From Lactuca virosa (lineage: Eukaryota; Streptophyta; Magnoliopsida; Asterales; Asteraceae): 64,000 nt of DNA. The notes under the pieces are model-generated. The model was not told where the DNA came from. It worked only from the letters and a program-made list of their open reading frames with translations, and ran no database searches. The DNA is taken from contig CAKMRJ010005634.1 of assembly GCA_928212115.1 (NCBI GenBank), forward strand, positions 258,570,959 through 258,634,958, read 5' to 3'. Of this stretch, positions 37,371 to 48,749 are shown in pieces (the stretch's first letter is position 1; the number at the start of each line of letters is the position of its first letter). The position numbers and the translations under genes are program-made.

Positions 37371-37419
37371 TTCTAAAAAAAATCACTTGGAAAAAATGAA
37401 AGCTGAAGAGGTTTGAAGA

Positions 37420-37815
37420 GGCAAGTCAAGTGTTGCGCCGTGCAGAACAGACACATAGGTTTTTGCAGTTTGAAGCCTTCCAAAATCAAACTGTTGCGAG
37501 AGGGAAAGTGTTGCGCGTGTGCTGCACCGCGCAATAAAAAATGGTTTGAAGAGGCTTTTTTTTAGAAAAACAAACAACACCTAACTGTTGAGATTCAGCA
37601 CCACCCCTAATTGTACGCCTCCATGAGAAACTCCAACCAGACAAAGAGAATAAATCACTAACATATGCATTTTGATAGGTAGACAACACAAACAATCTAT
37701 GAAAATGCACCTTGAAAAGAATCCCATAACACCACACATTCGTCTAGAACTTAGTCCGATTACCATTACCAATAAATTTGTGCATGCAGTTTCCACGGAT
37801 AATACCAATATCATG
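37420..37815 (-). pseudogene. LINE (L1-type) ORF2 fragment
   Basis: Minus-strand pieces read FHRLFVLSTYQNAYVSD and WSFSWRRTIRGGAES. This resembles the segment after the reverse transcriptase in plant L1-type ORF2 (F-P-R-L-F/Y-A-L-E ... W-R-R-P-x-R-G-G). The fragment is short and split over frames. No poly-A tail or target duplication was identified. Confidence 0.6.
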
Positions 37816-37819
37816 CATT

Positions 37820-39495
37820 ATACTTTTCTAGTTTGATATCGTCTTCCTTTAAATAATGCTAAAAGCACCAAACTTTAGTACCATTCTCCAAAACATTAAA
37901 AAGACGCAATTCTCGACACGAAAATAAACAAGTTTTGGTTGAGATTTTCGACCCGCCAAATAAACGGGTCGTATTCGAGTTAGTAGTTGGGTTCATGAGT
38001 CAACCCACCAACCCGTATAATATATTAGATTTCAAAATAATTTTTAATATTTATATACTTATGTATTATTATGATATGTTCATTTTCCCCTTATAAAGTT
38101 ATGTGATTATGCCTATCAGCGTATGCATGTTGTGTGCCCTAGATCAAACCAGTCATCGCTATTACACATAAATTGATTCCTTTACGGACCAACATCACAA
38201 TTCTGAGACTATGTCTATGAGCCTATGCATGTTGCGTTAATTTGGATATGTTTGCATAAACGCTTTTAATTTGGATATATTTGCATGAATGTCTTTAATT
38301 TTCATTTGGATGTGTAAGTTTATAGAAATTTGGATATGTTTGCATCAGTTTATTTTTATGGAATTTATCCCTGTTTAATGATCAGTTTATTTTTGAAATT
38401 TGACCCGAAAACCCGTGAACCCAAATCTAACCCATAAACTCGTGAACTTAAATCTTACCCACGAACTCGAATCTGACACATGAACCTAAATCTGACTTGT
38501 GAACCCATATAATTAAACGAGTTAGATGGGTATGTACGAGTTGACGTTTCCATCTCGTGACACGAATAATTATATAGGTCGTGTATGGGTTTATGCATTC
38601 TTATCCACCAACCCGAACACGACACAATTTCCACCCCTAACAATCACACACATATTACACATGTGTATGCGATCTTATTTATTATAAGCATGTAAAATGA
38701 AAAAATTGACCATCAGCCAATTGTAACGATCCAAACTATCGACAATTAACAAGATTAGTTTTTCATTAAGTTTTATTCTTAAACTAACATTTTCCTTAGT
38801 TTAAAGCAATGTTGTAGAATAGGGGTGTTTGACGAAAATTATGGATTAATCGGGTTTGGCAGGATTAATCGGTCTTGGAGGGATTAATCGATCAACAAAA
38901 GTCAAAAAAAGACAAAAAAAAAGTCAAAAAAATTTTAAAAAAAATCAATTTTTTTTTACTCCAAAATTTTGATATTTTCAAATTTAATGTTCATATTTTT
39001 GTATTTTGTATTTTCAAATTACAAATTTTCTTATTTTGTAATTTTGAAGTACTTGTTTTTCTTAAGATATATTAATCTTTGATTAATTTTAATATTTTAT
39101 TAATAATCTATGGTCTCCAATTAGTCCCTGATTAATCCCCGCAAACACCAATTAATCTCTTAACCCCATTCGACCGTCGAGCGATTTTTACAACATTGGT
39201 CTAAAGTTGAAATATGAGGGCTAAAGTGAAATAAAATGAACCTTGAACATGTATATGGGTCTAGCGGTCATTTTGTGATATTTTAAGGGCCAAATATGAA
39301 CTTTATGGACTACTTAAATATGGATAACCCTAAAATACGGGTATGTAACCCTATTTGTAACCAACAACATTCCATAGAGAGAGTTTGTGGGGGAGTTTCC
39401 ATCCTTAGAGTTTTGGTGTGATTAAAGTGAAGTGTGGTTCTTTTTGAAGCATTTTTGGTGGATTTTGGAGGTCTTGTGGTGACATCCTTCCTCAT
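37820..39495. other. Gene-free spacer with old repeats
   Basis: No gene seen. It contains a degenerate short repeat around AACCCGTGAACCC (about 38,400-38,510; related phrases at 37,950-38,010), an A/T homopolymer-rich stretch (38,890-39,080), and GATTAATCGG phrases (38,845-38,890) with related ones near 39,115-39,160. Probably decayed small non-autonomous elements. Confidence 0.5.
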
Positions 39496-39996
39496 TGTAA
39501 TGTCCCGGTTTTTAACCCAAAATTTTCATTTTAAAACGTATATATAATAACTCCAAAAACCCTTTTTCATTAAAAGATCATAGCCATACATTCATTAAAT
39601 AAAAAAAAGAGTTTAGCGGAAGTCTTAAAACATAATTATTTCTTCAATGCGAGTACACACGTTAGAGCCTTCCCACGATCAAAGGAACTAACTGAAAAAC
39701 ATTTAATCAACATCTGTAAGCATGAAGCTTAGTGAGTTCCCTAAAATACCACATAGAACAATATACATACAATGCATACAAATAATGGACTTCAACATAA
39801 ATTTGGTCCGCCCTTTTGGCCTACAACATAAAGTTGGTCTACCCTTTTGGGCTTCAACATAAAGTTGGTTTGCCCCTTTGGCCTTCAGCAGAAAGCTGAC
39901 CCGCCCCTAGTATCTTGTCCTTCACACAAGCTAGATAGTCGTTAACCCACAACATGATATGTTGACATATATAAAAAGACAAACAAACAAACAAAC
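39496..39996 (-). repeat. Gypsy LTR fragment with about 31-bp tandem units
   Basis: It begins TGTAATGTCCCGG, like the G-type LTR. It carries the conserved block GAAGCTTAGTGAG (about 39,725) and then four imperfect units of about 31 bp around TTCAACATAAAGTTGG (39,790-39,912). The rest of the LTR is missing. Confidence 0.65.
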
Positions 39997-40231
39997 TATT
40001 GGATTAGGGTGTCCAAGGTCTTAACTAAATTGGTATAATTGGTTGAATAATAGTAAAGTCATTTTCGGGTTGCTCTCATAACCAAGAAATTGCATGGATT
40101 GATAATAAGAAAGAGATAAATAATTTTTTAATATATTATTGGATTAATATATTAATTAGAAGTAGACGTAGTTAATTAAGAATTAATGAGAGTCGATTTA
40201 ATTAATTGTTTTGGATTAATTAGAATTAATT
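39997..40231 (+). repeat. Copia LTR fragment, part 1
   Basis: TATTGGATTAGG and the following AT-rich sequence resemble the start of the LTR of A (TGTTGGATTAG, then TTAATTAA-rich). It is interrupted by the gypsy solo LTR S0 and resumes at 46,258. Confidence 0.55.
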
Positions 40232-40449
40232 TGTAACACCATGTTTCGAGTCGTTTCATAATTTGGTGTCGTGACCCCAAGATCAAGTATCATAAGGCTT
40301 TGGGATTTGGGAAAGAGAGCTTTAGACCCATTTGAATGTGGGTAATGTAGATTATGTGATCCAAGAGTTTGGTTTATGCTTTGGAGTCAAAGGGTAAAAT
40401 GAGAAAAGTAGTGTCTCAGACTTCTTTTATGAGTTATTGGTTTTAGTTC

Positions 40450-42383
40450 TGTAACGTCCCAATTTTCAAGTCCAAAAAATTCTTTTAGATTAACTGACTC
40501 ATAAAAACATTCATAAGAAAATACTGTGAAAACACATCATCTAATAAAACAATGTATCATGTCTGAAAACCCAAGTCATAAAATAATAACATATCAGAGT
40601 ACAATCCCAGAAAACTCCATGCGGAAATCATATGTGTGTGATGCGCTCCTACACTACCGGCTCCTTCCCCTTAGACGAAGAGGTACCTGAAACCAAAACT
40701 AAAACTGTAAGCACAAAGCTTAGTGAGTTCCCCCATCATACCACATACCATACAAACATATCGCATACATACTGCCGGGCAATTCTGGGGTGCCCGACCT
40801 ACCCAGTACAACCATTCTGGGGTGCCGACCTACCCGTGTCAAGCCATTCTGGGGTGCTGACCTACCCATGTCAAGCCATTCTGGGGTGCTGACCTACCCT
40901 TCGGTCCTATCAACCGAACCTCGGGGACTATTCCACCCCCTACTGCTACTATCACATATATCATAACGTAAACATGCTGTCAGACGTTTCTGGGGTGTCC
41001 GACCTACCCTTCGGTCCTAACAACCGGACTTGAGGACTATTCCCTCCCTACTACCACTATCACATATAACATATCATGCCAGCATATAATCATATCATCA
41101 CATACTGTCAGACATATCTGGGGTGTCTGACCTACCCCAACCAACTCCAAGTCAAAGTCAAAGTCAACTTCCAGTTGACCCGACTCGCCGAGTTGGGCCG
41201 TCAACTCACCGAGTCTCTATCTCTTCAACTGTCCTCTTCCACGATTCTACTCGTCGAGTTTAGCGACGACTCGACGAGTTCCTCTTCGATATGAACATCG
41301 AATGAACCTTCATCCGACTCGCCGAGTTGTATGAACACTCGTCGAGTTCACCTTCATCAGATGAACAAGTTCTGACCTTGACTCGCCGAGTTGTATGAAC
41401 AACTCGTCGAGTTCATCTTCAATCATAAGGAGATTGCCTTGGACTCGCCGAGTCTGTTCTAGCACTCGTCGAGTCCCATGAACTCCAGGTCTAAAATTTA
41501 GTCCAATGCGTTGGGTCACTCTTTCTGTCCTGCTACAACCCTTCTAACACCCAACTGAGTCCTTTTGACCCTCAACAGATATGGGACTCAAAGCCTTGGA
41601 CTCGTCGAGTCCCAAGAACGGACTCGCCGAGTCGATAACATCCACACCCTAAATCCTTGGTTTCTGATGTACAACACTTGACCAAATGATAGATCCAAGC
41701 CCCTAAGCTCGATCTAGCACGTAAAGTTACGAACTTTACGTGCATGCATGGGACTTTTGAGCCAAAAAGGCTCTAAAATGGCTCTAGTGTTGCATGGGGC
41801 CTTCCTTGGGTGCAAAAGCAACCCAAATATGCCTTGTGACCCCTTTAAAGACCTGATTCCAAAGCCTCAACCCCCAACCATGTTTGCAATCATGGTTGGT
41901 TACCAAAAATGGCTTATAAAAGCCCTAAATCTCCCCAAAAAGGGATTTATCAAATGAAAGAGCAAGGTACATACTTTATACCTCTCAAAGACTGCAAATG
42001 ATGAACCAAACTCGAATCCTTCAGTTCCCTCTTGATCCTTCTATGCTCTTCCTTCTTCCTTGTGAACAAAACCACCAAAATCACTCAAAAGCCTTAGATC
42101 TTGCACCAAAACACTTAGGGTTTGCTATGGAGGGTTTCTGGGAACATAAAGAGGCGATGGAGGCTGCATAAGGTTGTTTAAATAGGGTGCAAACCCTCAG
42201 ATTAGGGTTTTATCCAGTCAGAGCCTACTCGTCGAGTTCGGGACCCGACTCGACGAGTCCATCACTTAAATCCCACGCCTCATCCCGCTTCTACTCGGCG
42301 AGTTGGTCCTTCAACTCGCCGAGTCCAAGGCCAAAAATGTAAAATACTTAAATAAAAATACATACCAAGAACCAGGTGCTACA
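40450..42383 (-). repeat. S1: G-type gypsy solo LTR (1,934 bp)
   Basis: TGTAACGTCCC...GTGCTACA, flanked by a perfect 5-bp duplication AGTTC (40,445-40,449 and 42,384-42,388). It is a sister of the G LTRs, with the conserved GCACAAAGCTTAGTGAG block (about 40,712), a 33-bp array (about 40,780-40,900), ACTCG-N-CGAGT clusters (41,181-41,635 and 42,226-42,323) and a TATA box (42,176-42,185, minus strand). No internal region remains. Confidence 0.93.
40687..41981 (-). other. Candidate LTR intron of S1 (1,295 nt)
   Basis: Minus strand: donor TTTGAGAG/GTATAAAG, acceptor TTTGGTTTCAG/GTACC. The region between TATA and donor is about 190 nt. Confidence 0.5.
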
Positions 42384-42885
42384 AGTTCGATGTATTTTAA
42401 TTCAAACGTAATTAGATAGGGTTGTAGAGCTCCTCAATACCTTTCCGTGGATATAATGACCGTCAAAATCGGAGTTGAAACGAAGAAGTTATGACTGTTT
42501 GAAGTTAGGACGGTTTTGGGTTAAGCCACGCACGTTGGGCATACGGTGAAGTACGTTTGGGCGTACTAGGAGTATCATGGGCGTACGGGCTCAGTTCCCA
42601 AACCCTATTTTCGTAGTTTGAGTCATATTTAATCTCCTTAACTTCCCCAAACTCATTCCATTCTCAGCCTCCACCTCTCCAACACCATCCCATGAAAACC
42701 CTAACCCTAGTTTGAGCCTTTTGAGCAAAAGAAGATGATCTTGAGTGATTTGGAGTGTTCTTAGTGCATCTTGGAGAAGAAGTATCTCTTTGGAGAAGTG
42801 TTGGTTGCATTGGAGCTTGTAGATCTGGACTTTGTTCACCTAGATCTTTCTTCTAGAGGTATAAAGTTTGAATCTTGATGATGCA

Positions 42886-44923
42886 TGTAACACCATATTC
42901 CGAATCGTTTCCTAATTCGGGGTCGTGACCCGAAGATCGGTTATCATAAGGCTTAGGGCCTTTGGGAAAGAGATAATTAGGCCCCTTTGGGTGTGGAAAT
43001 GTAGGTTGGATGATCCAGGAGTTCGGTTTGTGTTTTGAGCCCAAGTGTATATCGGTAAAGTGACAGTTCATGCCTTTTATGGATTTTGGATTTAAGTTCA
43101 TAAAGTTTTAAGGCAAGAGTGAGTTAATAATAGTGTAGGGCTTCTCATTACCTTTCCGTGGATATCAGGATCGTCGGAATCGGACTTAGAACGAAGAAGT
43201 TATGGCTTTCGAAAGTTTGGTGGCTTTAAGGCTAAGCCTAGTACGCTAGGCGTATATAGGAGTACGCTGGGCGTACATAGGAGTACGTTGGGCGTACTAG
43301 GCAGGTTGATCATGGAGCCCCTTTGGAGTATGTTGGGCGTACCAGGAGTACTTTGGGCGTACTCCAACCAGATGCAAACCCTAATTTAGGGTCTTGGACC
43401 CTATTTAATGGCCTTAACTCAACTCCAAACCCTTCTACCTTCAGCCTCCATCCCATTAAACCCTAAAAACAAAACCCTAACCGTAATTGGTATGATTCTT
43501 GAGATTTTTGTGTGATTTCATGCATTTTGGTGCTCAAAGAAGAAGAAGGAGCTTCTTGGAGAAGTGTAGGATTGCTTGAAGCTTGTGGATCCAAGCTCTA
43601 ATCATCTTGATCTACCTTCTGAGGTATAAAGCTTCAAACTTTATGGTTCTCTAGTATAGATCTAGTTTTGGGTGATGTTTTTCCATGTTATGGTCCCAAG
43701 GTTGTGGTTCTTATGAGTAGAAGCTACTCCAGGACCTTTAAGCCTCATATTTGGTCCTTGTTGAGTTGTTAAGTCATAAAAATGTCATCTTGAGGGTTTT
43801 TGTTGATGCATGCATGAGTTAGTGGTCTTAGTATGGATAAAACAAGGATTGGGTCCCATTAAGTCATGCAAAAGAGTAAAGTTGCGAACTTTACGTGTTA
43901 AGACACCCCTTAAGGTTTATATTTGTGTTTGGATGCATTTGTCTTAACCATTAAGAGCTTATTATGGATTTTGGGCCTCTGATGAGTACATTGGGTGTAT
44001 GTAGGAGTACGCTCAGCGTAATGTTGGTTTCATGCATAGACAACTTGTAACTTGTGCTTTAAGGGTGAGTATGTGGGGCATACACTTCTGGTACACGGGG
44101 CATACTCCTCGGGAGTTTAATTTGGGCCTTTTGGGCCTTTGGCCTTTTGGGGGTTGGGCCATGAGAGGTTGGACTAGTTATGGGAAGGGTAAAATGGTCT
44201 TTTACCCTTTAGGAAGTCGGATTATGGATTGGGCCTTGGATTTTGGGTTATTGGGTTGATTATTAATTAAGGTTGTATTTATTGTTAGTTGGTGCGAGAT
44301 TATTCGGTTCAACGACCCGAGCAGTTATTGGTTATCAGTGGATTGAGGTGAGTTTCCTTACTGTACCCGTGGGTTGAAGCCTCGAAGGCACCAATGCCGG
44401 CCCACTAGGATATGTTATGCTATTTGTCTTTGTGACTTTTGCATGGTATGTTGTATTAGGCCCATTGGTATGTTGGGCTAGGCCCATTAGTATGTTAGGC
44501 TAGGCTTATGGATCAGGAAGGGCTAGGCCCATTGTATGTTATGTAGGGTGCTAACTGTCTCTGTGACTTTTGCATTTGTATGATCGGGCTAGGCCCATTA
44601 TGGTAGGATGGGCCCAATATGCGGGTCGGGCCCTATGTGCGGGCTAGGACCAATGGTATGTATGATATGTGGTAGTTTGGGAAGGTCACTAAACTTTGTG
44701 CTTATGGTTTTATGGTTATGGTTTCAGGTACTTCCGGTTCGAAAGGGAAGGAGCTGACTTGATCGCAACGCATCCACCCATGTTTCCGCAATATGATGAT
44801 TTTGGGATTTTACTCTAATAACTATTTTATTATGAAATACTTTGAATGTTTGAATAAAAGATAATTGGTGTTTTGATTGAATTAAAAATGAAATTTTTAC
44901 CTCTTGTTTTTTGGGATGTTACA
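42886..44923 (+). repeat. S2: gypsy solo LTR with GTAC-type motif (2,038 bp)
   Basis: TGTAACACCATATTCC...GGGATGTTACA, flanked by a perfect 5-bp duplication ATGCA (42,881-42,885 and 44,924-44,928). It belongs to the S0 family. Its dyad motif is TACGC-TGGGCGTAC (43,240-43,370 near the promoter, weaker 43,985-44,105), in place of ACTCG-N-CGAGT. TATA-like CTATTTAATG at 43,401-43,410; an array around GGGCTAGGCCCATT at about 44,455-44,660. Confidence 0.93.
43624..44727 (+). other. Candidate LTR intron of S2 (1,104 nt)
   Basis: Donor CTGAG/GTATAAAG; acceptor TATGGTTTCAG/GTACTTCC. It is preceded by a purine-rich exon-like stretch (GAAGAAGAAGGAG at about 43,540). Confidence 0.5.
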
Positions 44924-46257
44924 ATGCATTTGATAGATCTAGTTAGTCTTGGGTGTTATGAGCTTTTGGTCATTTTAATGCATAAAGTTTAGATCTTGAA
45001 AGTCTGTGACCTTGTTATGGATAAAGTTGGAAACTTTATCCATCTAAACATCATATTGATTCAGATCTAAAGGTTGGAGACTTGGACTTAATGGATTAAG
45101 TTGAAAGAGATGCTCTTTTGGTCCCTTTGATACTTAAAAACTAGATCTTGGTGGTTTGGATCATTCTAATGGATAAAGTTGGAAACTTTATCCATTATGG
45201 AGCTATTTAGATGCATAAAATTGTGATCTTGGTCCTTGTATTCCTTCCATGCAAGTGTCATGATGTCTTAATGGATTAATAAGTTAAGGTTTTGGCTTTT
45301 GGACCTTTTCTAGACATGGAAAGTCATAAAGGTGGAAACTTTATGACTTAGAATGATGTTGTGGGACTACTGGATATGAGTGTTGGATGAAAGGACTTAA
45401 GAGAATAAGCACTTAATGGAAAAGTGCCATATGACACGGTACGCTAGGCGTACCTTTGCGTACGCTACGCGTACTCATATGGGGTCCCGATTCTAGATGG
45501 TGAATATGCCATGCGTACGAGCTAAGTACGCTGGGTGTACTCAACCTGAAGTTTGACTTTTGTTGACCGTTGACTTTTGACCAAGTTTGATTGTGGGTCA
45601 AACTTGAGGATTTTGGGCTATTAATTAAGATTCTATCTGCTTATGGTGTTAATGGATTTGTGGGTACAAGCAGTGCAAAAAAGGGATCGTATCGTAGTGT
45701 TTCAGAGTTCTTTGTTTCAGGTGAGTCTTCTCACTGTGCTCGTGGATCGAAGGCACCAATGCCAACCCACTAAATTGTGTATGTAGGATGATTGTTGTCC
45801 TTGTGACTCTTGTATGCTTGCCTGTGTGGTAGTATATACGTGCTGACCAGCTGGATCTTATTGCTGTTACTGTGATATGTGATACTGTATGTGCTGAGAC
45901 TTCGAGTAGTCTCCAGGGTTACTGATAACCCACTGGGCGTGCTATTTGCCTACTAAGACTTCGGGTAGTCTCCAGGGTTGATGATAACCCATAACTGTTT
46001 ATTTGTGTTGTGTTGTGTGTGGTATTTTGGGGAACCCACTAAGCTTTGTGCTTACGATCTACGGTTTAAATGTTTTCAGGTTTTCTTATATTAAAGAAGG
46101 GGCACGGCTCGATTGCATCGCATCCATTGGAGATTTCTGCACATGACAATATTTAACGATACTCTGATAAATGTTTGAATCAAATGGTGTTATATTGTTT
46201 TAAATTTAACAAATACTTTATGTTCAAATGAAAAAAAATGGGTTGAAATATGGGACA

Positions 46258-46335
46258 TTAAATAATTAATGAGTCTAAGGGTTAGAGTGCAATTGTTCAA
46301 AAGTTGAACAAGGAAGCATTTTAAAACCTCCCCAA
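46258..46335 (+). repeat. Copia LTR fragment, part 2
   Basis: AATTAATGAGTCTAAGGG and the following bases resemble the second part of the A LTR (about 4,745-4,785: AATTAAACTTAAGGGAC). It seems to continue 39,997-40,231 across S0. Confidence 0.45.
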
Positions 46336-47820
46336 TTCCATACGTGGTAGCTCTATCCAACGACCATGTAACTAAAAACATCTCACTGCTTAAGTCAATT
46401 CATAATCTCCGACAGTAGACCTGACTTCGGAAGCTTCACCAATAAATACGCTAGTGTGTACCTCAACTCATAACCTCTCAGTTGATCACATAAACTGAGA
46501 CCCATATGTTGTTTCCCTTCCTCGCAAATCCATCATATAACACTTATGGATTTCTCACCACAATCGCTACACATCTGATTCAAGGGTATCAAGCTTCGTA
46601 ATGCTTTTTCCTTTTTTGAACCAATCAGGAAAAGAAGTAAGGCTATAATGATGATGCTGACAGTGGTAAACACCACAACAATTACAATCGACAACTCCAA
46701 CCAAAACAATATCGACGTCATAAAATGATACGATACCTGCTTAACTCGTTAAACCACCGACACACTTAAGCAAGAAGTTAGGAACATGACAGTTAGGATC
46801 GTTGACGAACTATAGCTCTACATATTCTTTTTCTACTTTGAGGGAAATATGCAGTCGATCATTTGAGTCTTTGATCGCACCACAACCACAAAAGAGAGCT
46901 TGACCTCTCATTCTTCTGTTTTGGGTTCTAATCAAAAGGCGAGCACATCGACAACATCACTCATCTGCCCTCATATATACTTGTTTCTTTTGTTTACTAA
47001 ATTGAATATTTGAAGACAAGGATAGATCCAACACATGTGTATAAAAAAGAAAAAAAGAAGGGAAAATGAGTATTGCATAACATATGTTCGATGAAATGTT
47101 TGAAAGAAAAATCTCATCTAAATCATACCCTCTGACCACACCTTGGACTTGAATTCATACATGTAAATACCAAGAAAATCAAGAAATCGAGTACATCAGG
47201 ACCAACCACCTGGCAGGGGAGGTCTATGTCTCATTTTCGTTTAAGTTTGCCAACCATATCGTTATATATTTCTTTTATTTGATCCCACTTCCACAATTTT
47301 GTGTTTTCACTACGTTTCTTATTTGCTTGAATCGGATGGTTAATAAAAGGATGCACCTAACATATGCTCAAGCAAAATGAGAGAGAGAGAGGTTAATAAA
47401 AGGATGCACCTAACATATGCTCAAGCAAAATGTGTGTGTGTGTGAGAGAGACCATTTCTATTAAATATTTATAAAAAATATTAAAAAATCCATAAAGACA
47501 AAGAAAAAAGGTATAATAGGTCTTTTTCTGTTTTGGAGAGAGCAAGCAAACATGTCCAAAAAACCACTAACTCATAAAAATTGAAGTTTGGATAAAAAAA
47601 ATACATAGACCATTTTTAGAGCTTTGTCTTTTAAATAAAGAGGGTGTTTGGATTAACTTATTAGGTTATTGCTTATTAGTTTATTTGTAGTGGGAATAAA
47701 CAATAAACAATAAACAAGGGTAGATGCTTATTAAAATTAATTTATTTAGTTTATTCCTAACACAAGAAGTTGATTTTTAAGAATTTTAACCACTCAAACT
47801 TTTAAGTTTTAACATTTGAT
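46336..47820. other. Intergenic region upstream of CYP59
   Basis: Apart from the possible remnant at 46,533-46,911, no gene is seen. It includes a recent tandem duplication of a block starting GGATGCACCTAACATATGC (47,348 and 47,402), one copy followed by a GA run and the other by a GT run, and an AT-rich stretch up to the promoter area. Confidence 0.55.
46533..46911 (-). other. Possible remnant of a small membrane-protein gene
   Basis: Two short frames lie head to tail on the minus strand: 46,911 onward, starting MRGQALFCGCGAIK (stop near 46,812), and 46,721-46,533, starting MTSILFWLELSIVIVV with a strongly hydrophobic stretch of about 28 residues and then a Lys/Glu-rich turn. They could be a decayed or intron-split gene, but I do not recognise a family and codon evidence is weak. 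Confidence 0.2.
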
Positions 47821-48749
47821 TATTAGATTTTCATCTATTTGCAACGCAACGCCCACACTCTTCTCCCCCTTCTCTCAGCCGATCCCTCTTCTTCCGTTTC
47901 ATTGTCGCTTCCGGTTTATCGCCGCCGACCTTCAAAGCGAGGCAGTTGCTGCACGCTGTTCAGTTTCCTTTGCACATCCAAAGCTTTTCTCCCGTTGCCT
48001 TGCTGCTGGATCGACGACTCACTATTCGTCCTCTCTGTTCATCTCTCTTCCTTGGATCTTCAGCCGACGCCGTGGCAATCGTGTAGCAACCCGAGTCACT
48101 TTATATCTCCGGCGCTCATCAATCTCTGTTATTGTGCCATACTTCTGTGTGTACATTATTGTACTTATCAGGTTCAGTTTCTATCCCTCCGTAACATACT
48201 TTGTTCGTATGTTTTGAATATTTTTCTTGTTGCTGTTATGGTAGTTTCTATGGGAAAGTTGTTCGTAATCATGTTCCTCCTGAGGCTCTATCATTAGTGG
48301 TTGTGGTGACCCTTTGTATTGTGAAGAATGAAAATTAGGTTTTGAATTGCAGTTTTTGAAACCTTTTTCTGTAAGAAATCTACTATTGATTAAGTTCTTT
48401 CCATAATGAACTTAATGCCGCTTCTAAGCTTTTGAGAGCAGCTTTTGCAATTCCATGTCAAGCTCCTTCCATGGTTATATTTGATCCCCCTTTAAAAGTC
48501 TAAGTTATGTGATACAAAGTATTTTAATAGGCCTTTAATGGAGCTTTTGCTACAATGTGTTATGGGTTATGACTTAAGAGTATGATCACACAATACGAGC
48601 AAAAATGGGTAGTTTTCATTGTATCCGCAAATTTGCAAGATGTAATTGCATACAAAGCCTTACACTCTTGATACTCTGATGACAACAGGTTTGAGGCTTG
48701 GTTCTTATACCTCCATTTGCAATCTAAGAAAATAAGTTAAAGGAGGGGA
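47821..48749 (+). other. CYP59 promoter-proximal and 5' leader region, probably with a leader intron
   Basis: The pyrimidine-rich stretch 47,850-48,130 is typical of a plant 5' untranslated region. Several ATGs between 48,200 and 48,700 would precede the true start if not spliced out. An acceptor-like ACAACAG/GT ends at 48,688, and 48,689-48,749 contains no ATG. This favours an intron in the leader. The exact donor and transcription start cannot be placed. Confidence 0.5.

Larger units (their letters stand above)
40232..46257 (+). repeat. S0: old gypsy solo LTR, interrupted by S1 and S2
   Basis: Pieces 40,232-40,449, 42,389-42,885 and 44,929-46,257 join into one LTR: TGTAACACCATGTTTCG start; TATA-like CATATTTAATC near 42,624; donor AGAG/GTATAAAG at 42,859; a doubled 'GACTTCG..GTAGTCTCCAGGG' unit (45,898-45,990); CCACTAAGCTTTGTGCTTAC near 46,028; acceptor TTTTCAG at 46,079; and end GGGACA. 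It aligns with S2 throughout. No clean TSD was found, so the outer ends are less certain. Confidence 0.7.

Noticed and set aside
37370..37500. Possible separate gene next to the LINE fragment
   Set aside because: Only short frames; the recognisable part ends near 37,580 and the rest looks like decayed flank.
47816..48297. Overlapping open frames of 133 and 152 codons upstream of CYP59
   Set aside because: They lie in a pyrimidine-rich leader in different frames; the first begins with ATT and the second with TTG rather than ATG. They resemble no protein and end in the likely leader intron.
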